From Streptomyces sp. NBC_01142 (lineage in GTDB: Bacteria; Actinomycetota; Actinomycetes; Streptomycetales; Streptomycetaceae), in contig NZ_JAPEOR010000003.1 in assembly GCF_026341125.1 (NCBI RefSeq), positions 1,674,001 through 1,738,000 of the forward strand: DNA of 64,000 nt, given 5' to 3'. The notes under the pieces were generated by a model, which was given only the letters and a program-made list of their open reading frames with translations, searched no databases and was not told the DNA's origin. The translations under genes and the position numbers were made by a program. Shown in pieces: positions 53,335 to 61,477 of the stretch. Numbering within the stretch: position 1 is the first letter of the stretch; each line of letters opens with the position of its first letter.

Positions 53335-54408
53335 CTAGCTGTTTGGTTTGATCCCGTCGAGGCGCCCGGAAATGCGGGCGGCGAGGGTGTGCCCCGGGTG
53401 GGTGTCGTGGCGTCGGCGGCGCCGGTTGTAGCGCTGGGTGGTGCGTGGGTCCTTGTGGTTGACCGCGTCCTGGACGTCCTGGAGCGGGACGCCGGCGTCA
53501 AGGGAGTCGGTGATGAAGGCGTGCCGCAGGACGTGCGGCTTGATGGTGCCGGCCTGCGGGAGGCCGGCCTTCGCGGCGAGGCGGCGCAGCAGCTTCCACA
53601 CTTCGGGTTCGCGCAGCCGGGCTCCGGTGCGGGTGGTGAACAGCGGTCCGTCGGTGCGGCCGTCGAGGTAGCGCTCGAGTGCGTCGAGGGCGAGCGGGAC
53701 GACGGGCTTGGGGCGGATCTTGCCGCCCTTGATGCGCAGCGGCAGGGTGCGGTGGCCGCGGTCGTAGCCGAGCTGGTCGGCGTCGAGTGCCAGGAGCTCG
53801 TCGATGCGCGGGCCCATCAGGTACAGAAGCTTCACGAGCGCTTCGGCGCGCGGGGACCAGGCGGTGGCGGTCGCGATGAGCTTGGCCGTCTCGTCCTCGG
53901 TCAGGCCCTCGGTGGGGGATTCGTCGGGGTCGACGATCGGACGCAGGACGGCCTCGAACGGGTCGGCCTCGGCGGCGCGGGCGCGTACGGCGTAGCTGTA
54001 GAAGCTGGAGCAGGCCGACAGCAGGTTCGCCCGGGACGCGTCGGTGCGGGGTTTGCCGGTCGGCGCCATCTCGCCGTACCGACCGCTCTTGACTCGGCGC
54101 AAGGTCGGGGCGGTCTCCAGGTGGCGGGCGAAGGCATCGGCGAGCGGGAAGCCAGCGGCGAGCACGTGACCGCCACGCTCCCGAACGTACGCCTCCCAGA
54201 CCCGGAAGCCGCGGGCGTACGTGCGCCGGGTGTTGGCGGAGGGCCAGCGGGCGATCCAGCCGCCGGCGACGTCGGGCAGCGCGTCGTGTTCGCCGTAGAA
54301 CTGCAGCAGTTCCTGGCGCAGTGCGCGGGCCTCGAGCGGCCAGTCGTCCCGCGGGTCGGCCAGGACCGTGGCCAGCTCACCGGCGGGACGGTTCTGCAGC
54401 AGGGTCAT
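53335..54408 (-). CDS. tyrosine recombinase/integrase
   Basis: A 357-aa integrase from the ATG at 54408 (GGAAGGG 7 bases before). A SAM-like N-terminal core-binding domain (NTRRTYARGFRVWEAYV) is followed by the catalytic domain: YLMGPRIDELLALDADQL (first Arg), KPHVLRHAFITDSLDAG (H-x-x-R) and VQDAVNHKDPRTTQRYNRRR (His and Tyr). All catalytic residues are present. It follows the coiled-coil membrane protein gene by 14 bases, so the two may be one unit of a small integrated element. Confidence 0.9.
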   Translation of the reverse strand: MTLLQNRPAGELATVLADPRDDWPLEARALRQELLQFYGEHDALPDVAGGWIARWPSANTRRTYARGFRVWEAYVRERGGHVLAAGFPLADAFARHLETAPTLRRVKSGRYGEMAPTGKPRTDASRANLLSACSSFYSYAVRARAAEADPFEAVLRPIVDPDESPTEGLTEDETAKLIATATAWSPRAEALVKLLYLMGPRIDELLALDADQLGYDRGHRTLPLRIKGGKIRPKPVVPLALDALERYLDGRTDGPLFTTRTGARLREPEVWKLLRRLAAKAGLPQAGTIKPHVLRHAFITDSLDAGVPLQDVQDAVNHKDPRTTQRYNRRRRRHDTHPGHTLAARISGRLDGIKPNS

Positions 54409-54422
54409 TCGGTCACCCTTCC

Positions 54423-55058
54423 CTAGAGGCCGTGGAAGCCGTACGCGTGTGGCCGCCGGACGATCTCGCACGAGTAGTCGCGGCGCCAGGACACACCGGT
54501 CCCGTCGTCACAGCGAATGCTGAGCCTGGCGGTTGCTCCGTCGTTGACCGCGGAGGGTTCGAGCGCGACGTGGACGTCCTTGACGGCTCCTTGTGCCATC
54601 GACCCCAGGTCCTCTTCGGCATCGGGCTCGCCGATGGTGCCCCGCGTGATGAGGAGCCCGGCGACGCCGGGCCCGCTCACGCTTATTCGCACGGACTCCA
54701 GTGCTGGCCCGTCCTCCTGCTTCAGCTTGAGCACCGCCACTCTTCGCTGCAGCCCTGGATGGTGTCTGCTCCGGTCCAACGACAGGGAGAAGTTCGGGCC
54801 GCCGGCCTCGTGCCGCGCTGCTTCGTCGGCTTCGAGTTGTCGGCGCATCAGGGCGACCTGTTCCTCGGCTGCCCGCGCCTGGGTTTCGGCGGATCTCGCC
54901 TGCTCCTCTGCCGAGTGCGCCTGCGCCTCTGCTGACCGTGCCTGCGCTTCCGCTGATCGGGCGGCCCTCCTGGCGATGTGGGCCTGCCAGCCGGCGTACC
55001 CGGTGCCGATGACGCTGACGACGACCGCCGCACTCGCGGTGATGAGTTCCCCGTCCAT
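54423..55058 (-). CDS. membrane-anchored coiled-coil protein
   Basis: A 211-aa protein with an N-terminal helix (ITASAAVVVSVIGTGYAGW), then a repetitive coiled coil of heptad-like units (ARSAEAQ, ARSAEAQ, AHSAEEQ, ARSAETQ, ARAAEEQ). A C-terminal beta-type domain with SRHHPGLQRRVAVLKL and SIRCDDGTGVSWRRDYSC follows. Similar small anchored coiled-coil proteins are common near streptomycete accessory genes and are uncharacterised. Directly upstream of the integrase. Confidence 0.65.
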   Translation of the reverse strand: MDGELITASAAVVVSVIGTGYAGWQAHIARRAARSAEAQARSAEAQAHSAEEQARSAETQARAAEEQVALMRRQLEADEAARHEAGGPNFSLSLDRSRHHPGLQRRVAVLKLKQEDGPALESVRISVSGPGVAGLLITRGTIGEPDAEEDLGSMAQGAVKDVHVALEPSAVNDGATARLSIRCDDGTGVSWRRDYSCEIVRRPHAYGFHGL

Positions 55059-55289
55059 GTGCCCCTCCCCGGCGCCCGGTCCGCGCCCGCGGATCGGGAT
55101 TGGCAGCCTACCCGGAGCAAGGGAAGGATAAGGTTCATTATCCTTCCCTCAGTTGGACCTCCGGCCGGTACGATGGCCCGCCATGGCCACCACGCCGCGC
55201 CAGCCGTTCTCGGTCCGCCTTGGCCACGCCGAACCCTTTGACGACGCTCCGTACGACGGCGTGCCACGCCATCTCCTGCAGCCTCTGAG

Positions 55290-56875
55290 CTTGGCGTTTA
55301 TCGTCTGTGGTCGAACATGGCCTCGAACTTGCTGGAGTTTTCGGCTGAGTGCCAGACGTGAGAGCGGCCTTCGCCTGATTCTGTGCTCCGTCACAGAGGC
55401 GCTTGACCAGTACGAAGGCCGGAGCGATGAGTCTGCTGCAGCGGGGTGTCCCGCGGGATGCGTTTGCCGAACTGTCGTGGTTCCGGACGGAGTTCTATGC
55501 GTGCCTGACCGAGCGGCGCGACGCGTTGTTCGAGCTGGGTGACGCCTTGTTGTGTGTGGACGGTCCGGTGAAGACGTTGGTCGAGTTGTCCCTGGCGCCT
55601 GAGCACCGCCGCGGGCATGGTGCGTTGTACGGGGGGCTGAACCGCGGGCATCTGGATGTGGCACGGCTGCGCAGGGCGCTGGCGGGACTGCCGCTTCCCC
55701 GGACGGCTGAGGGGCGGTTGGTCCTGGCGGTCGATGTCAGCAACTGGCTGCGGCCGGATGCGAATACCAGCCCGGATCGGCTGTTCTGCCACACATACGG
55801 TCGGGGCAGGGGCTCGGCCCAGATGATCCCCGGGTGGCCCTACTCCTTCGTTGCCGCCCTGGAGCCCGGGGCGGACTTCGTGGACTGCCATGCTGGACGT
55901 GGCCCGGCTGTGTCCGTGGGACGACGAGATCGCCGTCACCGCCGTCCAGGTCAGGGAAGTGTTCCAGCGGCTGTATGTGGCAGGCCAGTGGCAGATCGGC
56001 GACCCGCCCGTCCTGGTCGTCGTCGATGCTGGCTATGACGTGACCCGCCTGGCTTTCCTGCTCGCGGAGCTGCCCGTGGAGCTGCTGGGCCGGATGTGTT
56101 CGGACCGCGTCCTGTACTTCCCGCCCCCGCCTCAGCCGGCGGGCAAACGCGGGCGCAAGCCCAAGCGCGGGGCGGAGTTCAAGTTCGAGGATCCGGCCAC
56201 CCAGCCTGTCCCGTCCGTCACCACGCTGACCGACACCACCCACTACGGGAAGGCCGTCGCCACTGCCTGGGACCGTCTGCACCCGCTGCTGGTCCGGCGC
56301 TCGGCGTGGGCCAACTACCCCGAAGGACAGCTGCCGGTCATCGAAGGCACGGTCATCCGTCTTCAGGTCGACCACCTGCGTGGCGACCGCAGCCCCAGGC
56401 CAGTCTGGCTGTGGTGGTCAGTCACCGGCGCCACCGCCGGGGATGTGGACCGGCTCTGGCAGGCATTCCTGCGCAGATTCGATCTTGAACACACCTTCAG
56501 AGTGATGAAGCAGACGTTGGGATGGACTGTTCCCAAACTCCGTGATCCGGCCGCCGCCGACCGCTGGACCTGGCTGGTCATTGCGCCCACACACAACTCT
56601 GCCTCGCCCGGCCCCTCGCAGAAGACCTCCGCAAACCCTGGGAACGGCCCGCACGCTCAGGGCGCCTCACACCTGCGCGTGTCCGTCGAGGATTTCGCCG
56701 CCTCCACGGGAAAACCCCTCAGCCGGCCGGTGCACCGAAAACGAGCACCGCAGGCCCCGGCCCGACCAACCGGCATGAAGAACAAGCACCGCGCACGCCA
56801 GCACCCCGTCGGGAAACAGGGCAAACCGAACCTCGCGGCAGCCATCACGAACAGCAACGCTGCATAAACGCCAAG
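55290..56875 (+). mobile_element. IS element with 5-bp target duplication
   Basis: 1,586 bp with inverted ends CTTGGCGTTTAT (55290-) and ATAAACGCCAAG (to 56875), flanked by CTGAG at 55285-55289 and 56876-56880. Its single transposase gene is broken by two indels. A fragment of the same family is at 16510-17075. Confidence 0.88.
55427..56870 (+). pseudogene. DDE transposase with two compensating frameshifts
   Basis: Starts MSLLQRGVPRDAFAELSWFR and contains GRLVLAVDVSNWLRPDANTS and PYSFVAALEPGA. One extra G near 55875 shifts to TSWTAMLDVARLCPWDDEIA, VLVVVDAGYDVTRLAFLLAE, VIEGTVIRLQVDHL, VWLWWSVTGATAGDVDRLWQ and RRFDLEHTFRVMKQTLGW. A missing base near 56588 shifts again to HTQLCLARPLAEDLRKPWER at the C-terminus. 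Apart from the indels the protein is complete. It is one of the large streptomycete transposase families without a standard IS name here. Confidence 0.8.
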
Positions 56876-57771
56876 CTGAGGGCTTGGGTGGGCAGTCACT
56901 TCTCCGACCGACCCGGCATGGATGAAGAAGCGGTCGACGTGTGCCTGCGGCTGCGCCTCGTACCGGGCCCATACGAGTCCGCCAAGTCCGCCCTGCTCAG
57001 CCTCGACGACATGGCCTTGCTCGATGTGGTCGACACGATCCTCGGCTGGGAAGACACCGAGGGCATGGGCGGCGACTTTGAAGGCAGGCTCGCCCGCCTC
57101 CTGGACCACGCCGGTTCCGTCTACCGCGTCAACGACACCGGAGACGGCCTGGAGGAGCGCATCACGCCGACGATTCGTGATGCGGTCCGTCACACCGTTG
57201 CGGAGGCCGACGCCAGACCGACGGCAGGCTCGGCAGCCGAGCACCTCGCCATCGCGTGGCAGGCCGCGTACGGGCTGCACCCCGATCCGGGGAAGGCGTA
57301 CGGCGAGGCCATCAAGGCGGTCGAGTCCGCCGCGCACGCGGTCATCCAGCCGAACCACGCCCGAGCGACGCTCGGCACCATGCTCGGCGAGATCGGCAAC
57401 GCGCGGGCCAAGTTCACCACCGCCATCTCCACCTCGGCCGGCAAGGACCCGATCGCACCGGTGGAGGCGATGATGCGCGCGCTGTGGGACGGACAGACCT
57501 CCCGCCATGGCAAGCAGACCGGCACCGTGCCGGAGACCCTGGACGCCGCGCGGGCCAGCGTGCACCTTGCCGCCGCCCTCGTGCAGTGGTTCGCCTCCGG
57601 GGCCGTGGCCCGTACCCCGTAAGCCACCCGAGCAGTTGGCACCGTCGTGACACCCGGGCTTCGGGCCCTGGTCGGAGGCCTGGTGGCGATATTGCCCGGG
57701 ACGCTCGTTCCGGGCAACGTGCGTGAACAGCAGCGACGAAGTTGCCGGGAAAGCCGCAGGTCTCAGCCGTC

Positions 57772-58110
57772 TCAGGCTGCGGCCGTGGGGTTCGCTGATT
57801 CGGCGGTGCGGCGGTGTTCGGTGTTGATGCGTTGGGCTTCTTCGAGTTGGTCTTCGAGGATGACGATGCGGCAGGCGGCCTCGATGGGGGTGCCTTGGTC
57901 GACGAGTTCCCGTGCGCGGGCGGCGATGCGCAGCTGGTAGCGGGAGTAGCGGCGGTGTCCGCCTGCGGAGCGGAGCGGGGTGATGAGGCGGGCTTCGCCG
58001 AGGGCGCGTAGGAAGCCCTTGGTGGTGCCGAGCATTTCGGCGGCCCGGCCCATGGTGTAGGCGGGGTAGTCGTCGTCATCGAGACGGCCGAACGAGTCGT
58101 CTGCTGTCAC
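57772..58110 (-). CDS. MerR-like helix-turn-helix regulator
   Basis: A 112-aa protein from the GTG at 58110 (GAGAGG 5-6 bases before). YTMGRAAEMLGTTKGFLRAL, TPLRSAGGHRRYSRYQLRIA and ELVDQGTPIEAACRIVILED form a MerR-type winged helix with the GGHRRY wing, followed by a short helix (LEEAQRINTEHRR). It has no metal- or ligand-binding tail. A 14-bp hairpin and an unusual CTGC-rich region lie upstream of it. Small MerR-like proteins of this kind are common in Streptomyces and often occur near cold-shock genes, but none is seen here. Confidence 0.8.
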   Translation of the reverse strand: MTADDSFGRLDDDDYPAYTMGRAAEMLGTTKGFLRALGEARLITPLRSAGGHRRYSRYQLRIAARARELVDQGTPIEAACRIVILEDQLEEAQRINTEHRRTAESANPTAAA

Positions 58111-58136
58111 TTGCACCTCTCTGTAAAACGCGTGGA

Positions 58137-58167
58137 GGGGCCCTGGTGCCAATGGCACCAGGGCCCC
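58137..58167. terminator. very stable hairpin upstream of the MerR-like gene
   Basis: GGGGCCCTGGTGCC (58137-58150) pairs perfectly with GGCACCAGGGCCCC (58154-58167) around AAT. At 14 bp with a 3-base loop it is either a terminator for transcripts from the right-hand repeat region or a leader structure of the minus-strand regulator gene. Confidence 0.65.
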
Positions 58168-58803
58168 GAAGGAACTGCTACACCATCTGCCGGCCCTGGT
58201 ACTGCGCCGGCCTTCTGTATCCGCCCACCCGACCTGGAAGTTGTCGGGAGTGCGGGGATCGCGGTTGCTTGACCGGAGACCACCTCACTATCGATGTCCT
58301 GCGGTACCCGGGCTCAAGACGTCCGCCCGGGCGATCCTGATGGCGCTCGGCTCCTCCGTTCTTCCCTCTGGGATCAATCACTTACCTACTGCTGGTACTG
58401 CTGTCCTGCGTACTGCTGGTGATGCGAACTGCTCTATGGCCTGTGACAGCGCCACTCTTCGGCAGCCAGCCCCGTCGCCCGTCCTGCGTCTGCTCTGGCT
58501 TAGAACCCCACTGCCGAACTTCCCGGTGCGCGCGTCCGCAGCCGACGCCTTCACCGAGGTGCTGCTCACTTAACTTCACTGCTGGGTACTGCGAACTGCA
58601 CTTGCGGGTACTGCCACTGCGTGAACTGCGGTCCTGCTCACGGCAGCCCCTGATCACTGCGGGCCACCCGGTCCGGTCGTCAGTCCCGTCGCCGTCCTGC
58701 AACAACCCTGGCTTCGAAACTCCACCACCGCACCGTCCTGCGAACTGCAACTACCTGTACTACTGCCCGGCAGTTCGTCTCTGCCAGGCCCTGCTGATCT
58801 CGG
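58168..58803. repeat. CTGC-rich, partly tandemly repeated non-coding tract
   Basis: About 640 bases with no supported gene. Between about 58380 and 58790 CTGC occurs at least 20 times on the plus strand, mostly as ACTGC or CCTGC (for example GTACTGCTGGTACTGCTGTCC). A longer diverged unit of about 50 bp, CCCGTCGCC(C)GTCCTGC then CTGGCTT.GAA..CCAC, occurs at 58467-58516 and 58681-58730, 214 bases apart. This could be a structured RNA, a binding-site array or decayed repeat DNA. Confidence 0.5.
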
Positions 58804-59025
58804 CTACGAGAGAAACCATAACCACACCACCACCCAATGTCTACTCCGGCTGACATAGATTTCCGCGTGTTCAACGGTGAGGTAATCCACCTCGAAACAG
58901 CAGGCGCATGGCTCGTGGCGCGCGGCGATGGCCGGGTGCGCCATGGCGCGTAGCGCTGCGCCCAGCCGCCGGCCGTGAGCCTCGTAGGCGTCGACCGGGC
59001 TGGGCGTCGCCTGAGGCCGGGGCAC
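58804..59025 (-). CDS. small hypothetical protein
   Basis: A 73-aa protein from the GTG at 59025 (GAGGGG about 9 bases upstream). ALRAMAHPAIAARHEPCACCFEVDYLTVEHAEIYVS has a CxCC motif that might bind metal. It ends in a Trp-rich hydrophobic tail, VVVWLWFLS, that may be a frameshift product. It follows a truncated gene on the same strand. Family not recognised. Confidence 0.4.
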   Translation of the reverse strand: MPRPQATPSPVDAYEAHGRRLGAALRAMAHPAIAARHEPCACCFEVDYLTVEHAEIYVSRSRHWVVVWLWFLS

Positions 59026-59066
59026 GTGCCGCGGCCCCTCGCCGGGCGCCGTCAGCTGCTCGACGA

Positions 59067-59200
59067 TCAGGGCTGGGGAAGGTCTTGCGCCCTGGTCAGG
59101 TAGTCAAGGGACGCGGCTAGACGGGTACGTCCCTCTTCACCGTCTATGCCGATCCACGCGGCGGCATCAAGGTTGGCTGCGGCGTAGCCCATGAGCTGGC
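59067..59200 (-). pseudogene. 3' fragment of an unknown gene
   Basis: The minus strand encodes YAAANLDAAAWIGIDGEEGR, TRLAASLDYLTRAQDLPQP and a stop at 59067. Codon use is coding-like, but the 5' part is replaced at about 59203 by an IS transposase fragment. It was probably in an operon with the following small gene. Confidence 0.4.
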
Positions 59201-59204
59201 GCCG

Positions 59205-59513
59205 GTATCCGTGGCTGAGCTGGCCGCCTCCGACACTCGGGCCCCCAAAATCCCGCCCCGAACCGACAAGGGCTACGACTACGACCACCTGCGCCGATGG
59301 CTCCGCAAGCGCGGCATCCGGCACCGCATCGCCCGCAAGGGAATCGAGTCCTCCCAGCGGCTGGGCCGCCATCGCTGGGTGGTGGAGAGGACCGTGTCCT
59401 GGCTGGCAGGCTGCCGACGCCTGCACCGCCGCTACGAACGCAAGGCCGACCACTTCCTCGCCTTCGTCGGCATAGCCGCAGCCCTCATTGGCTACCGCCG
59501 GCTCACCAAATGA
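59205..59513 (+). pseudogene. IS5-type transposase, C-terminal fragment
   Basis: PRTDKGYDYDHLRRWLRKRG (second Asp), RHRIARKGIESSQRLGRHRW and VVERTVSWLAGCRRLHRRYE (Glu) are the C-terminal third of a DDE transposase, ending RRLTK. The N-terminal two thirds are absent. Confidence 0.75.
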
Positions 59514-59573
59514 AACGACGTCTAATACTCCAGCCGTAGATCGTGATCTCGATGGTGAGTGGCGCCTCTCCGC

Positions 59574-59978
59574 CTACCCGAGTTCACCGAGACGGAGGGC
59601 GTCCCTTATCTCGCTGAGCTTCGCGGTTGTCGCCGGGGTCCGTTCCCTCGCCTGTTCGCCGAGACGGAGGGCGTCCTCAATCTCGCTGAGCTTCGCGGAG
59701 GACAGGACGCCCGCCCGCTCGATCAGGTCGTCCTGGGACACGGTGGTCAGCCACGTGCAGGGGGTAAATCCCGGGCGCGGGAACGCGAACCGCAGCACGC
59801 CTTCAAAGGGCAGTCCTTCCACGGCACCTACTTGCACTTCGACGCCCAGACCGCTGATGTCGACGCCCGCAGGAGTGACGACCTGCATCGCCCGGATCCT
59901 GGACGCGTCGTCTGCCGCCAGCAGTACGACCAGCCGCCGCTCGTCGAACTCCACCCACCAGACTTCGCCACGTTGCAC
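59574..59978 (-). CDS. MazF/PemK-like toxin with duplicated C-terminal segment
   Basis: A 134-aa protein from the GTG at 59978 (GGAGG 4 bases before). QRGEVWWVEFDERRLVVLLA and the following strands (MQVVTPAGVDI, VLRFAFPRPGFTPCTWLTTV) fit the SH3-like barrel of PemK/MazF mRNA interferases. The C-terminus carries AKLSEIEDALRLGE and again AKLSEIRDALRLGE, 24 residues apart, from a 72-bp tandem duplication (40-bp units at 59587 and 59659). No antitoxin gene was found adjacent, so it is either solitary, inactive or unrelated to growth control. Confidence 0.65.
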   Translation of the reverse strand: MQRGEVWWVEFDERRLVVLLAADDASRIRAMQVVTPAGVDISGLGVEVQVGAVEGLPFEGVLRFAFPRPGFTPCTWLTTVSQDDLIERAGVLSSAKLSEIEDALRLGEQARERTPATTAKLSEIRDALRLGELG

Positions 59979-60067
59979 ATGTCCTCCTGACTCAGGACGG
60001 CAGGCGGAACTGCGCGACCCTGACGCGTTGTGGAGACGGGTGCGGCCACCGTTGATCATCGTGAGTT

Positions 60068-60468
60068 GTGTGGACTGACGAAGAGACGGTGGCCGCAGGT
60101 CACAGCATAGAACCCACCCGTTGGCGGGACGCGTTCGAGGGCCTGATGGGCCGGATCGCGGGGCGCTTCGCCCGGGTCGAACCCCGGCGCAGGGCGGCGC
60201 GGTTGGTGCTCGGTCTATTGGCCGACCTGCCGCGCAAGAACTGCTGGACCATCGCCGAGTGGGCTGGCGAGACCACTCCGGACGGCATGCAGCACCTGTG
60301 GGCAGGGCCAAGTGGGATGCCGATCAGGTCCGCGACGACGTGTGCGGCTACGTGGTGGAGCACCTGCACGACGACCGGGCGGTGCTGGTCGTCGACGAGA
60401 CCGGCGATGTGAAGAAGGGCACTGGCACGGTCGGCGTCCAGCGCCAATACACCGGTACTGCCGGGAGC
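60068..60468 (+). pseudogene. IS701-family transposase, N-terminal fragment
   Basis: RWRDAFEGLMGRIAGRFARV, EPRRRAARLVLGLLADLPRK and NCWTIAEWAGETTPDGMQHL are followed after a one-base loss near 60300 by GRAKWDADQVRDDV, YVVEHLHDDRAVLVVDETGD and VKKGTGTVGVQRQYTGTAG. This is the DDE_5 N-terminus with the first catalytic Asp. It is cut at about 60468 by the ISAzo13-family element. A second, inverted IS701 fragment is cut at the same codon at 63640. Confidence 0.85.
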
Positions 60469-61477
60469 TGTACTTCAATAAGTGCTCGGCAGAAGGGTGT
60501 TGGTGGGAGTCTGAGATATGACCCCGTGTCTGTCAGGACGCGTTGCCGCTCGTGCTATGCGGGCCAAGTTCGATCAGATCCTGCCGCACTTCGATGAGCG
60601 CCGCCGTCGGTTGCACCTGGCCAGTGAGGCGACGGCCCTCGGCCGCGGCGGGATCGTCCGGGTCGCCGCCGCCTCCGGCACCAGCACTGCAACCATCGCG
60701 CGAGGTATGGCCGAGTTGGCCGGTTGCTTCTCACCGACCCTGCGGGTCCGGGCTCCAGGTGCGGGCCGCAAGCGGCTGACAGACACCGACCCTGGTCTGC
60801 TGCCCGCGCTGGAGTCGCTGATCGAGCCGCACACCCGAGGCGACCCCGTCTCCCCGTTGCGGTGGACCACGCTGTCGTTACGGGCCCTGGCCTCAACCCT
60901 CACCACACAGGGCCACCCGATCAGCGCTTCAACCGTCGGACACCTGCTGCACACCCTGGGCTACAGCCTGCAGGGAACCGCGAAGACAACAGAGGGCATC
61001 AGCCATCCGGACCGCGATGCCCAGTTCACCCACCTGAATGCCACCGCCGCCGCGTTCCTCAACGATGCCCAGCCGGTGATCAGCGTCGACACCAAGGCCA
61101 AGGAATGGCTCGGCAACCGGGACCGGCCCGGTCGCACCTGGCGGCCGGGCAAGAACGCGATCAAGGTGGACTGCCACACGTTCACCACCAACGAGCAGCC
61201 CATGGCGATCCCCTACGGGATCTACGACATTGCCAACAACAGCGGATGGGTCAACGTCGGCACCGACCACGACACCGCCCAGTTCGCGGTGGAGTCCATC
61301 CGCCGCTGGTGGCAGCACCGCGGACGGGCGGACCACCCGAATGCCGGCAGGCTCCTGATCACCGCCGACTCCGGCGGCTCCAACGACCCCCGCCGCTGGA
61401 CCTGGAAAAGCAACCTTGCCACCTTCGCACGAGAGAGCGGCCTGGAGATCACGGTCTGTCACCTACCGCCGGGTACT

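Larger units (their letters stand above)
55183..57622 (+). pseudogene. abortive-infection-like (Abi_C) gene split by an IS
   Basis: The first 36 codons (MATTPRQPFSVRLGHAEPFD, APYDGVPRHLLQPL) lie at 55183-55289. An IS (55290-56875) with CTGAG duplicates follows, and the gene resumes at 56881. Removing the IS and one CTGAG joins QPL-RAWVG in frame, giving about 282 aa to the TAA at 57620. The C-terminal part (ESAAHAVIQPNHARATLGTM, LWDGQTSRHGKQTG, ARASVHLAAALVQWF) resembles the Abi_C domain of abortive-infection proteins. It is near a phage-type integrase, which fits a defence role; the family assignment is by pattern only. Confidence 0.65.

Noticed and set aside
55149..55664. 171-aa minus-strand frame
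   Set aside because: Spans the IS boundary and reads Pro/Arg/Thr-rich shadow sequence.
58380..58790. CRISPR array in the CTGC-rich tract
   Set aside because: Repeat units are short, diverged and irregularly spaced; no cas gene is present.
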